35,942 bases of DNA from assembly GCA_025054975.1 (NCBI GenBank), contig JANWZC010000003.1:1-35942 (forward strand), given 5' to 3'. How positions within the stretch are numbered: position 1 is the first letter of the stretch; every line of letters starts with the position of its first letter. A program made the position numbers and the translations under genes. The DNA is from Raineya sp. GTDB taxonomy: Bacteria > Bacteroidota > Bacteroidia > Cytophagales > Thermonemataceae. The notes under the pieces are model-generated. The model did not search any database. It worked only from the letters and a program-made list of their open reading frames with translations, and had not been told where the DNA came from. Positions 15,804 to 25,250 of this stretch are shown here, one piece after another.

Positions 15804-18800
15804 CTTCAGCAACGGAAGAAGCATTAGCATTATTTTCGTTTTCTTCATATTCCATTTTTTCAATTTTAGCCACTGATGAAATTTCATCATCTTTGTTGAG
15901 TGTAATGAGTTTTACGCCTTGTGTGGCACGCCCTTGTAAGCGTAAATCGCTTACGCGTATGCGTATGGTAATGCCCGACTTATTGATAATCATCAAATCA
16001 TCTTTGTCTGAAACTTCTTTGATAGCTACTAATTTACCTGTTTTTTCGGTAATATTCATAGCTTTTACTCCTTTGCCACCTCTTGCTGTAATTCTGTACT
16101 CCTCTACCTCCGACCTTTTGCCAAAACCTCTCTCTGAAACTACCAACAAATGTTGATTTTGACTTTGCACACATACCATACCAATTACGACATCATCAGG
16201 GTTATTTTCATCTAACCAGATTCCTTTTACTCCTGTGGCATTGCGTCCCATAGGGCGTACATCTTCCTCGTGAAAATGAATAGCTCTGCCCGACTTGGTT
16301 GCCATAATAATATGGTCGTTACCCGTAGTCATTCGGACTTCAATGAGTTTATCACCTTCGTTGATATTGATAGCATTGATACCCGTTGCTCTCGGACGCG
16401 AATAAGCCTCCAAAGTTGTTTTCTTGATAATTCCTTTCTCGGTACACATCACCAAGTAATGGTTGTTGATGTAGTCATCATCGTCCAAAGTTTCTACATT
16501 AATGACAGCTCTCACCTTATCGCCACTTTCAATTTGAATAAGATTCTGAATAGCACGACCTTGAGCAGTTTTGCTACCTTCGGGAATTTCATACACTTTT
16601 ATCCAAAAAACTTTACCGCTTTCTGTGAAAATGAGCAAATAGTTGTGGTTAGTGGCTACAAAAAGATGTTCGGTAAAATCATCTTCTCTGGTAGATACAC
16701 CTCGTGAGCCTACGCCTCCACGTCCCTGTACGCGATACTCTGAAAGTGGAGTACGTTTGATGTAGCCCTTATGTGAAATCGTAATAACTACCTGCTCATC
16801 GGCAATCATATCTTCCTCCTGAAATTCCTCTGCTGAGTACACAATTTCTGTTCTACGTTTATCGCCATAGCGTTCTTTGATTTCAAGCAGTTCTTGCTTG
16901 ATGATATTCATTCTGCGTTTTTCATTTATCAGAATGTTTTCTAAATCCGCAATAAGAGCCGTAATTTCTTGATTTTCAGCAATAATTTTTTCTCGCTCCA
17001 AACCTGTAAGGCGTTGCAAACGCATATCCAAAATGGCTTTGGCTTGCACTTCGGAAAGAGCAAAATTGTTTATCAAATCTGCTTTGGCAGTATCGGGGTC
17101 TTGGGAATTGCGTATAAGCGTAATGACAGCATCTAAATTATCCAAAGCAATCAGTAATCCTGCTAAAATGTGAGCCCTTTTTTGAGCCTCGTTCAAATCG
17201 TATTTGGTGCGGCGAATTACTACCTCGTGGCGATGTTCAACATAAAATTTAATAAGTTCTTTGAGGTTCAAAGTGGCTGGTCTTCCTTTTACGAGAGCAA
17301 CATTATTGACACTAAACGCTGTTTGCAACTGCGTGTATTTGAATAAGTTATTCAGCACTACGGCTGGAATAGCATCTTTTTTGAGTTCATATACAATGCG
17401 TAAGCCATCGCGGTCGGATTCGTCTCTAATGTCGGAAATTCCCTCAATTTTCTTTTCATTGACTAATTGAGCGGTTTTTTCAATCATTGCCGCCTTATTG
17501 ACCATATACGGAATTTCCGTAACTACAATCAAATCCTTGCCCGACTTGCTTTGCTCAAAATTCGCTTTGGCACGAATAATAATTCTGCCCCTTCCTGTTT
17601 TGTAAGCATTTTTCACGCCTTCATAGCCGTAAATAATGCCTCCTGTGGGGAAATCAGGAGCTAAAATGTACTTCATTAAATCGTTGATGGTAATGTCAGG
17701 GTTATCAATATATGCCAAAATGCCATCAACAACCTCTGAAAGATTATGTGGAGGCATATTAGTTGCCATACCTACCGCAATACCTGATGTTCCATTGATA
17801 AGCAAGTTAGGAATGCGAGCAGGCAATACCGTAGGTTCTGTGAGAGAATCATCAAAATTAGGTTGAAAATTGACAGTGTCTTTATTGATTTCGCCGATAA
17901 GTTCTTCGGCAATGCGTTGCAAACGAGCTTCGGTGTTGTGATTGATAAAACCATTTGCCACAAACGAATGGCAAGCACTATCTACTTTCACCGAATACAC
18001 AATTTCAGGTTCAGATTGTTTTTCGCAACTTGCTACCGTGGCATAATAATAACGTTTGGCTATTAGTTCCTGAAATAAAGTCTGCAAATAGGTGTTATTG
18101 AGAGCGGCAAGAATTTGCTCACTATAACGCTCAATTCTTTCATATCGGTCAAGATTATGTTTCTGCAAGAATTTCTTGGGAACATACTTGCGAATATACT
18201 CGGCAATATACGGAATGAAATCTCTGCTCAGAGCGTATTTTACAGGATTTTCTTGTTGTCTTTTACGTTCTTGTTCAAGGAGATGAGCTAATTTTTCGGC
18301 TTTTTGGGTGGCAAAATTGATATTTTCATAAAATAGCTGAATATTATGAAAACCACTAACGCTCAATTTGTACTCTTTTCTATTTTTTGAACGACTAATA
18401 CGACTCACCACTCCAAATTCCAAAAGTAAAACTTGTAACTGCTCTGCTAACGTGAGGCTTTGCGTACAATATTGCAAGCAAATAGTATTTTTTTCAAGCA
18501 AGGAAACACTGCCATCGCCTTCAAACAAGTATTGCAGAAATACTTTTTGGGCTTCTTTGGGGGCTTGCAGAACACAATCAGGAATTTGCTTTTGAGTAGA
18601 TTTTTGCCCCACTAATTGAGCAAAAAGTTCATCTTTGGCAAATTCTTGTGTATTTTGCACATCAAATTCGTAAATAACTTTCCCCGAAGGCAATCTTCTT
18701 TGATAGCTATAAAATCTTGAACCAATCAATTCTTGGTAAGCCTGCAAAAATTTTTCAAAATATTGCTTATCAGTATTGTTGAAGGTAACTCTTTTCTGCG

Positions 18801-19596
18801 ATACAGAGCCTTCGGCAATTAGGCAAGCCGCTACAATACTCCGATTGATTTGCTCAGCGGTAGCTTTTTCTGCGTAAATATTTGTTTGGCTTCTTTCTAT
18901 AACAATTTTATCCCCTGCTTGAACTTTGTCAAGGGTTTTCCAAACGAATATAGGTTTGCCTGAATTATCTTTACTGAATACAAGTACAGGGTGATTAGCT
19001 GAACCTTTGATTTTATAGCCTTCTTGCGTAATAAGTTGCCAAACAGGGTGATAACCTGAATTGAAAAATTTAGTTGCTTGATGTACTTTTTGATGCATAG
19101 AAAGCACTTTTACATCAATGGTTTGTTCGCTGTTGAGAGCAGAATTTTTGACCACATCTTGCAAGCGAATAAGTCCTAAATGTGTTTTGATAAGGGTATC
19201 TCCTGTAAGGCAATAACGCATAGCCGCTGGGCTATCTCCGTCAATAGAGCCAAAATTGCCTTGTCCATCTACTAATGGGTAGCGTAAAGACCATTCCTGA
19301 GCCATACGCACCATAGTTTCATAGACGGAAGAGTCGCCGTGAGGGTGATATTTACCTAAAATTTCTCCAACAATACGAGCCGATTTCTTATAGGGTTTGT
19401 TATGCAAAACGCCCAATTCCATCATTCCATACAAGACGCGTCTATGGACAGGTTTTAAGCCATCGCGTACATCGGGCAAGGCTCGCGAAACAATTACCGA
19501 CATAGAATAATCTATGTAAGCGGTTCGCATTTCGTCTTCAATATTGACAGGAAAGATATTGGAGGGGCTTTCAAGAGTTTTGTTATCGTCTAACAT
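15787..19596 (-). CDS. gyrA: DNA gyrase subunit A precursor containing an in-frame intein
   Basis: 1269 aa; N-extein ends ...[14 protein letters not shown]-extein starts [30 protein letters not shown]. Removing 426 aa leaves an 843-aa GyrA. Confidence 0.96.
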   Translation of the reverse strand: MLDDNKTLESPSNIFPVNIEDEMRTAYIDYSMSVIVSRALPDVRDGLKPVHRRVLYGMMELGVLHNKPYKKSARIVGEILGKYHPHGDSSVYETMVRMAQEWSLRYPLVDGQGNFGSIDGDSPAAMRYCLTGDTLIKTHLGLIRLQDVVKNSALNSEQTIDVKVLSMHQKVHQATKFFNSGYHPVWQLITQEGYKIKGSANHPVLVFSKDNSGKPIFVWKTLDKVQAGDKIVIERSQTNIYAEKATAEQINRSIVAACLIAEGSVSQKRVTFNNTDKQYFEKFLQAYQELIGSRFYSYQRRLPSGKVIYEFDVQNTQEFAKDELFAQLVGQKSTQKQIPDCVLQAPKEAQKVFLQYLFEGDGSVSLLEKNTICLQYCTQSLTLAEQLQVLLLEFGVVSRISRSKNRKEYKLSVSGFHNIQLFYENINFATQKAEKLAHLLEQERKRQQENPVKYALSRDFIPYIAEYIRKYVPKKFLQKHNLDRYERIERYSEQILAALNNTYLQTLFQELIAKRYYYATVASCEKQSEPEIVYSVKVDSACHSFVANGFINHNTEARLQRIAEELIGEINKDTVNFQPNFDDSLTEPTVLPARIPNLLINGTSGIAVGMATNMPPHNLSEVVDGILAYIDNPDITINDLMKYILAPDFPTGGIIYGYEGVKNAYKTGRGRIIIRAKANFEQSKSGKDLIVVTEIPYMVNKAAMIEKTAQLVNEKKIEGISDIRDESDRDGLRIVYELKKDAIPAVVLNNLFKYTQLQTAFSVNNVALVKGRPATLNLKELIKFYVEHRHEVVIRRTKYDLNEAQKRAHILAGLLIALDNLDAVITLIRNSQDPDTAKADLINNFALSEVQAKAILDMRLQRLTGLEREKIIAENQEITALIADLENILINEKRRMNIIKQELLEIKERYGDKRRTEIVYSAEEFQEEDMIADEQVVITISHKGYIKRTPLSEYRVQGRGGVGSRGVSTREDDFTEHLFVATNHNYLLIFTESGKVFWIKVYEIPEGSKTAQGRAIQNLIQIESGDKVRAVINVETLDDDDYINNHYLVMCTEKGIIKKTTLEAYSRPRATGINAININEGDKLIEVRMTTGNDHIIMATKSGRAIHFHEEDVRPMGRNATGVKGIWLDENNPDDVVIGMVCVQSQNQHLLVVSERGFGKRSEVEEYRITARGGKGVKAMNITEKTGKLVAIKEVSDKDDLMIINKSGITIRIRVSDLRLQGRATQGVKLITLNKDDEISSVAKIEKMEYEENENNANASSVAEVNSSE
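17935..19212 (-). mobile_element. GyrA intein (426 aa) with LAGLIDADG/DOD homing-endonuclease motifs
   Basis: Begins Cys ([21 protein letters not shown], block A), block B-like [14 protein letters not shown] motifs [11 protein letters not shown] and [12 protein letters not shown], blocks [24 protein letters not shown], +1 Thr. Codon boundaries checked on the DNA (tgc at 19212-19210; aac at 17937-17935). Confidence 0.95.
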
Positions 19597-19711
19597 TTTT
19601 CAAAAATTTTATTTAGCCCGCTAAATTACAAAAAACCACCAAACCAAAAAAGCCAAATTCATTTATTTTCCCGAAAAATCATTCATTCAGGTTTTTGCTT
19701 GAATTATACTT

Positions 19712-20746
19712 TTATGGGTTTATGGTTGAATTGAACCACAATTTTTCTCCTTCTAAACGTAACTTTGCAGGAAAGTTATTTTCATAAATTTGCCCTGTGC
19801 CTAATCCTTGATGTCCTGTAATAGGCAAGGTTGCAGTCCATTGGGCAATGGCACTTAAACCGATACTGCTTTCCAAAGCCGAAGTTATCCACCAACCTAT
19901 TTGCCATTTTTGAGCAAGTTGTATCCATTGCTCGCATTCTGCAAAACCTCCCAGCAAAGCAGGCTTCAAAACAATAAATTGAGGACGAATAGTTTGCAAT
20001 AAATTTTCTTTTTGGTGTGAATTGCCAATCAGTTCTTCGTCTAATGCAATCGGAACAGGAGAGTTTTCACAGAGCCAAGCCAAAGTTTCAATCTGACGTG
20101 GAGCAATAGGTTGCTCAATGGAATGAATATGCAATTCAGCGAGTTTTTTGAGTTTTTCCAAAGCCTCTTGGGGCAAAAATGCACCATTGGCATCTACACG
20201 CAAAATCATTTCTTGTGGAGAAGGAAATTGCTTGCGAATTTGTCGTAAAATCTCTAATTCTGTTTCAAAATCCAAAGCACCAATTTTCATTTTTAGGCAT
20301 GTAAAACCTTTTTCAATTTTTTCTTGAATTTGCGAGAGCATCCACTCACGGCTTCCCATCCAAATTAAGCCGTTAATGGGAATGAATGTTTTGCCTTCGG
20401 TAAAGGGGCTTGGAAAAACAATGCCGTTGCCACCATTTTGTAAATCTTTCTCAGCAGTTTCCAAAGCAAAACGAATAGCAGGAAAATCATCTAAATCACT
20501 GACTTGCAAAGTGCGATTTTCGTATTTTTGCAAGATTTCTGTAAGTTTTACCTCTAAATCTGCTCTATCATCAAGGCTCAAACCTTTTAGTATATTCACT
20601 TCTCCAACGCCTTGTAAATCAGGGTTTTGAGCATCAAAAATGCGAATAAAGTAATTTTTCTTTTCCTTCAAAATACCTCTTGAAGTACCTGCTTCAAAAC
20701 GAAAACGAAGTGTATATGCTTCAAAAGTTGCACGTAAGTTTTGCAT
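19712..20746 (-). CDS. menC: o-Succinylbenzoate synthase (enolase superfamily)
   Basis: FRFEAGTSRGILKEKKNYFIRIFD, CLKMKIGALDF, LRVDANGAF, IEQPIAPRQIE, IALDEELIG. Confidence 0.82.
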   Translation of the reverse strand: MQNLRATFEAYTLRFRFEAGTSRGILKEKKNYFIRIFDAQNPDLQGVGEVNILKGLSLDDRADLEVKLTEILQKYENRTLQVSDLDDFPAIRFALETAEKDLQNGGNGIVFPSPFTEGKTFIPINGLIWMGSREWMLSQIQEKIEKGFTCLKMKIGALDFETELEILRQIRKQFPSPQEMILRVDANGAFLPQEALEKLKKLAELHIHSIEQPIAPRQIETLAWLCENSPVPIALDEELIGNSHQKENLLQTIRPQFIVLKPALLGGFAECEQWIQLAQKWQIGWWITSALESSIGLSAIAQWTATLPITGHQGLGTGQIYENNFPAKLRLEGEKLWFNSTINP

Positions 20747-20764
20747 TTTCAGTTTTTTTTACAT

Positions 20765-20781
20765 TAAATTTGAGCAAATTT
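20765..20781. promoter_or_regulatory. Candidate divergent promoter/operator between menC and tpiA
   Basis: TAAATTTG (fits the Bacteroidetes TAnnTTTG -7 element, + strand) overlaps the perfect inverted repeat AAATTTG-AG-CAAATTT at 20766-20781. Confidence 0.4.
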
Positions 20782-20809
20782 CTATTTTTCACCTCAAAAT
20801 GAAAAAACA

Positions 20810-21571
20810 ATGCCACAAAAAATTGTAACCGCCAACTGGAAAATGAATTTGACCTTGCCCGAAGCCAATACCTTGATTTCCGAAGTTACCAACATTTTGA
20901 AAGATGAAAAACGAAATTCCGCAGAAGTAATTTTTGCTGTTCCGTTTGTGTATGTGCAATATTTCAGTAGTTTTCTGAAAGGACAACCTTTTGCTATTGC
21001 CGCACAAAACTGCTCCGAATACGAAAAAGGAGCATATACAGGTGAAATTTCAGCTCAAATGCTTGCTTCGGTGGGAGCAACTTGGGTGATTGTAGGACAT
21101 AGTGAAAGACGCTTGTATTACCACGAAACGTATCGTATTGTTGGTGAAAAGATACAAAGGGCTTTGGAAGCAGGCTTGAAAGTAATTTTCTGTTGTGGAG
21201 AAACTTTGGAAATTCGTGATAAAAATGAACATTTTGAATTTGTTAAAAATCAGTTGGAGGGCAGTTTAGCAGAAATTACAGCTGAACAAATGAAAAATAT
21301 CGTAATTGCCTATGAGCCTGTGTGGGCAATAGGAACAGGCAAAAATGCCACTCCCGAGCAAGCACAAGAAATGCATGCTGTTATTCGTAATTATTTGAAA
21401 CAAAAATTTGGCTCGCAAATTGCCCAAGATACAAGTATTTTGTACGGAGGTAGTGTGAATGCTCAAAATGCTAAAACTCTTTTTGCTTGCCAAGATGTAG
21501 ATGGCGGTTTGGTAGGAGGGGCTTCTCTGAAATCCCGAGAATTTGCTGAAATTGTGAAAAGCTATAATTAG
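20810..21571 (+). CDS. tpiA: Triosephosphate isomerase
   Basis: TANWKMN, VIVGHSERR, IAYEPVWAIGTGKNATPEQAQEMH, ILYGGSVNAQNA, DGGLVGGASL. Confidence 0.97.
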   Translation: MPQKIVTANWKMNLTLPEANTLISEVTNILKDEKRNSAEVIFAVPFVYVQYFSSFLKGQPFAIAAQNCSEYEKGAYTGEISAQMLASVGATWVIVGHSERRLYYHETYRIVGEKIQRALEAGLKVIFCCGETLEIRDKNEHFEFVKNQLEGSLAEITAEQMKNIVIAYEPVWAIGTGKNATPEQAQEMHAVIRNYLKQKFGSQIAQDTSILYGGSVNAQNAKTLFACQDVDGGLVGGASLKSREFAEIVKSYN

Positions 21572-21604
21572 ACGCAAGACATAAGACGCAAGACGCAAGA
21601 CACA
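21570..21604 (+). repeat. Array of 5 contiguous 7-nt repeats (AGACGCA-like) starting inside the tpiA stop codon
   Basis: AGACGCA AGACATA AGACGCA AGACGCA AGACACA; the first AG belongs to the tpiA TAG stop. Confidence 0.9.
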
Positions 21605-21645
21605 AACTTTTGTTAAGAATTTACGAACCTAAAAAAAACAATTCT

Positions 21646-22095
21646 ATGACACTCAAAGAACGTATCAATGAAGACATCAAAGAAGCCATGAAAGCCAAAA
21701 ATCAGGCGGCACTAACGGCTCTGCGTGAATTGAAATCTATGATTTTGTTGGAAGAAACCAAAGAAGGCGGTACAGGCGTACTCACCGAATCCGATGAAAT
21801 AGCTATCATCAACAAGGCTTTGAAGCAGCGTAAGGAGTCTTATGAAATGTTTGCCTCGCAAGGCAGAACCGAACAAGCCGCTGAACAGCAAGCAGTTATT
21901 GCTGTTATGGAAAAATACTTGCCCAAACAACTTTCTCCCGAAGAAGCAGAGGCTCAAATCAAAGAAATCATTGCAAGTGTAGGAGCTACTTCTGCCAAAG
22001 ATATGGGCAAAGTGATGGGACAAGCTACAAAAATCCTTGCAGGTAAATTGGATAACAAAACCATTGCAGAAATTGTCAAAAAGTTGTTGAGTTAG
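21646..22095 (+). CDS. yqeY: GatB/YqeY domain-containing protein
   Basis: MTLKERINEDIKEAMKAKNQAALTALRELKSMI ... AVMEKYLPKQLSPEEAEAQIKEII ... DMGKVMGQATKILAGK. ATG preferred over the upstream TTG at 21610. Confidence 0.92.
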   Translation: MTLKERINEDIKEAMKAKNQAALTALRELKSMILLEETKEGGTGVLTESDEIAIINKALKQRKESYEMFASQGRTEQAAEQQAVIAVMEKYLPKQLSPEEAEAQIKEIIASVGATSAKDMGKVMGQATKILAGKLDNKTIAEIVKKLLS

Positions 22096-22119
22096 AGTGA
22101 GGGCTTAACAATTTAGTCT

Positions 22120-22695
22120 ATGAATAGTCTTGACCTTTTCATATTGATACCTATTTTGTGGGGGGCTCACAAAGGCTACCAATCAGGCTTGTTGATGAAT
22201 ACTCTTTCGTTTATTTCGTTTGTAGTTGCCATTATTTTGGGCTTTAAGTTTTGGGTAGTCGCCTTGAAAATCTTAAAGCCCCTTATGGGAGATATGTCGG
22301 AAAGTGTAATGCCTTATGTAGCTTTTGTGGCTACATTTGCTTTATTTTTCTTTCTTGCCAATCGGTTTGCACGCTACCTGAAAAAAACCATAGATACTAC
22401 GCTTTTAGGGAGTTTTGATAATCTTTTGGGAGCGTGTTTGGGAGGCTTGAAGTTTGCTTTCATTGTAAGTCTTTTTCTGATGATTTTTCACAAAATTGCT
22501 AACGAAACCACTTCCAACAAAGAACTCTTACAAGGCAGTTTGCTTTATCCTGTGGTAGAGCCGCTTGCTCCGTATGCAGTGAAAAATATTTCGTCTATTG
22601 TAGCCTTTGGAGAAGATATTATCAAGGAAGCGAAAGATATTATCAACGAAAAGCCGAAAAATACCCAAGAAAACAAAAAAACTCAAATCAAATAA
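22120..22695 (+). CDS. CvpA family membrane protein
   Basis: LDLFILIPILWGAHKGYQSGLLMNTLSFISFVVAIILGFKF; four hydrophobic helices; LLGSFDNLLGACLGGLKFAFIVSL. Confidence 0.88.
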   Translation: MNSLDLFILIPILWGAHKGYQSGLLMNTLSFISFVVAIILGFKFWVVALKILKPLMGDMSESVMPYVAFVATFALFFFLANRFARYLKKTIDTTLLGSFDNLLGACLGGLKFAFIVSLFLMIFHKIANETTSNKELLQGSLLYPVVEPLAPYAVKNISSIVAFGEDIIKEAKDIINEKPKNTQENKKTQIK

Positions 22696-23618
22696 TGGCA
22701 GAACCTTTGCTGTTTTCTATTCAATCTTATTTGTATTTGCAAGAAAAACTTTTGCAACTTGGCGATTTTCGTAAAGGTGAAGTAGAAGTTAAAACCTTTC
22801 CTGATGGAGAACGTTATCAACGCATACTCAATAATGTAGAGGGCGAACACGTAATTCTTTTAGGCGGAACACCCACCGATACCGACACACTGGAACTTTA
22901 TGATTTGGCTTCGGCAATTAGTATGTATGGAGCAAAAAATTTGACGATTGTCGTACCTTATTTTGGCTATTCCACTATGGAACGAGCCGTAAAAAAAGGT
23001 GAAGTTGTTACGGCTAAAACCCGAGCCAAATTACTTTCAGCTATTCCCAAAATAGGTAGCCGAATTACTTTTGTACTTATGGATTTGCATACCGAAGGCT
23101 TGCCTCATTACTTTGAAGGAGATGTGCAAGCAGTGCATTTGTATTGCAAGGAAGTAATTATGCAGGCTTGCAGGGAAATGGCAGGTACAGACTTCATTTT
23201 AGCCTGTACTGATGCAGGTAGAGCCAAATGGGTAGAATCGCTTGCCAATGATATGGGTGTGCTTGCGGCTTTTGTATTCAAAAGGAGAGTAAGCGGCGAG
23301 GAAACCATTGTTACAGGTATTAGTGCAGATGTTGCAGGCAAAAATGTAATCATCTACGACGATATGATACGCACAGGCGGTTCGCTTATCAATGCTGCCA
23401 AATCTTACAAAGAAGCAGGTGCAAACCGCATCTTTGCTATCACTACACACGGACTTTTCTCTAACAATGCTCTACAAAGATTACAACAAAGCCAACTTTT
23501 TGAAAAAATCTATTGCACCGATACACATCCTAATAGTCAAAAAGAAAATGCCAATTCGTTTTTAGTGGTGAAAAGCGTAGCAGAAATCATCAAGAAAAGA
23601 ATTTTTTCAAATTCATGA
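22695..23618 (+). CDS. Ribose-phosphate pyrophosphokinase family protein (divergent)
   Basis: VKTFPDGERYQRI, PYFGYSTMERAVKKGEVVTAKTRAKLLS, PRPP loop VIIYDDMIRTGGSLINAA. Start overlaps the cvpA stop (TAATG). Confidence 0.85.
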   Translation: MAEPLLFSIQSYLYLQEKLLQLGDFRKGEVEVKTFPDGERYQRILNNVEGEHVILLGGTPTDTDTLELYDLASAISMYGAKNLTIVVPYFGYSTMERAVKKGEVVTAKTRAKLLSAIPKIGSRITFVLMDLHTEGLPHYFEGDVQAVHLYCKEVIMQACREMAGTDFILACTDAGRAKWVESLANDMGVLAAFVFKRRVSGEETIVTGISADVAGKNVIIYDDMIRTGGSLINAAKSYKEAGANRIFAITTHGLFSNNALQRLQQSQLFEKIYCTDTHPNSQKENANSFLVVKSVAEIIKKRIFSNS

Positions 23619-24547
23619 AGCCTCATATTTCCGTAGTTGTGCCTGTGTATAAGTCGGAAGGAACTTTAATTGCTTTGGTGGAAAGATTGCAGACAAGTCT
23701 GACCCCAATCACTCCTGCTTTTGAAATTATCCTGATAGAAGACGGCAGTACAGGCAAAGACTGGGAAGTTATATGGCAAATTTGTCAAAAAAACTCACAG
23801 GTGAAGGCTATCAAATTGAGCCGTAATTTCGGACAACATCAAGCCATTACCGCAGGATTAGACCTTGCACAAGGCGAATGGATTGTCGTAATGGATTGCG
23901 ACCTGCAAGACATGCCCGAAGAAATTCCTGCACTCTATCAAAAAGCCCAAGAAGGTTATGATGTAGTATTAGCCTCTCGGCAGGTTCGGCAAGATAATTT
24001 TTTCAAAAAGTTTTATTCCAAAGCATTTTACTACGTGCTTTTTGTGCTTACAGGAGTGAGGTACAATTTCACTACGGCAAATTTTGGTATTTATCATGCC
24101 AAAGTAATAGAAGCCATTAGACAAATGCGAGAAAGCAGTCGTTTTTTGCCTACTATGGTGCAATGGGTAGGCTTTCGGCAAACTGCTATTCCTGTAAAAC
24201 ACGCTGAAAGTCAGAACTCCAAAAGTTCTTACAATTTCCTTAAAAGAATGAATTTAGCTTTGGACATCTTGCTTTCCTACTCCGATAAACCTATTCGTCT
24301 GATAATTGCCTTTGGTTTAATGGTGGCTCTGCTTTCTTTGGGAGTGATAACCGTATATTTGGTCAAATATTTTTTAGGGCAAATCAAAGTTTTAGGCTAT
24401 GCCAGCCTGATACTTTCTATTTGGTTTCTTTCGGGAGTAATTATTGTTACTTTGGGTGTAGTGGGGCTATATGTAGGAAAAACATTTGAAAATGTCCGAA
24501 AACGTCCTATTTACATCATTGAGCAAAAACTTAATTTTAATGATTAA
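23615..24547 (+). CDS. Family 2 glycosyltransferase (polyprenyl-phosphate glycosyltransferase-like)
   Basis: ISVVVPVYKSEGTL, ILIEDGSTGKDW, VKAIKLSRNFGQHQAITAGLDLAQGEWIVVMDCDLQDMPEEIP; two C-terminal TM helices; ATGA overlap with the preceding gene. Confidence 0.93.
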   Translation: MKPHISVVVPVYKSEGTLIALVERLQTSLTPITPAFEIILIEDGSTGKDWEVIWQICQKNSQVKAIKLSRNFGQHQAITAGLDLAQGEWIVVMDCDLQDMPEEIPALYQKAQEGYDVVLASRQVRQDNFFKKFYSKAFYYVLFVLTGVRYNFTTANFGIYHAKVIEAIRQMRESSRFLPTMVQWVGFRQTAIPVKHAESQNSKSSYNFLKRMNLALDILLSYSDKPIRLIIAFGLMVALLSLGVITVYLVKYFLGQIKVLGYASLILSIWFLSGVIIVTLGVVGLYVGKTFENVRKRPIYIIEQKLNFND

Positions 24548-25250
24548 CTATTTAGAGTGGGATAGCCATTTTTTTGGCTATAAGGTTGGTAAAATTTACA
24601 TCAGCGATTTAGTAGTAGATTTACAAGTTCTTTTGCAAGATGCCCAAAAACACCATTACAAACTCTTATATGTGCGAATTGCTAATCAAGCACTTTTTCA
24701 GACACTCAAAGCAGAGTTAGAAAAATGGGGTAAGTGGGTTGATGAAAGAATTACATTTCTGAAAGATATTAGTCATTTGCAAAATAAACCTCAATCTGCT
24801 TTCGTAAAAGATTTCCAAGAATTGCAACCTACTGCGGAAATGTATGCTCTTGCCTTGCGAAGTGGAGAATATTCTCGTTTTAGGTTAGATAGCAGTTTTC
24901 AAAACAAAGAGTTCGAAAGACTTTACACGATTTGGTTAGAAAGGTCGGTGGCAAAGCAAATAGCCGATAAAGTTCTGGTGTATGAAAAAGATAGTAAAGT
25001 AGTAGGAATGGTTACACTGACATTTCAGGAAGGAATCAGCAAAGTAGGTTTAGTTGCCGTAGATAAAGATTTTGAAGGGCAAGGAATTGGATACGAGTTG
25101 TTTCAAGTGGCATTTGAGCAAAGCAAACAAAATAATTGTAAGCAGATGTGGCTCACCACACAAGGAGCAAACCATAAGGCTTGCGAATTTTACCAAAAAT
25201 TAGGCTTTGAAATCCAAAAAAAAGAATATACTTACCACATTTGGCTTTAA
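24540..25250 (+). CDS. GNAT family N-acetyltransferase
   Basis: MINYLEWDSHFFGYKVGKI start and acetyl-CoA motif VGLVAVDKDFEGQGIGYELFQVAFE...GANHKACEFYQKLGFE. ATG at 24540 preferred over 24486. Confidence 0.85.
   Translation: MINYLEWDSHFFGYKVGKIYISDLVVDLQVLLQDAQKHHYKLLYVRIANQALFQTLKAELEKWGKWVDERITFLKDISHLQNKPQSAFVKDFQELQPTAEMYALALRSGEYSRFRLDSSFQNKEFERLYTIWLERSVAKQIADKVLVYEKDSKVVGMVTLTFQEGISKVGLVAVDKDFEGQGIGYELFQVAFEQSKQNNCKQMWLTTQGANHKACEFYQKLGFEIQKKEYTYHIWL

Noticed and set aside
15787-19596. gyrA read as a gene fusion or assembly error because of its 1269-aa length
   Set aside because: The extra 426 aa start with Cys, end with His-Asn before Thr, and carry splicing and LAGLIDADG motifs; an intein explains it fully.
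24486-24539. N-terminal extension of the GNAT ORF (MKMSENVLFTSLSKNLIL)
   Set aside because: Overlaps the glycosyltransferase C-terminus out of frame; the family-typical start MINYLEWDSHFFGYKVG is at 24540.
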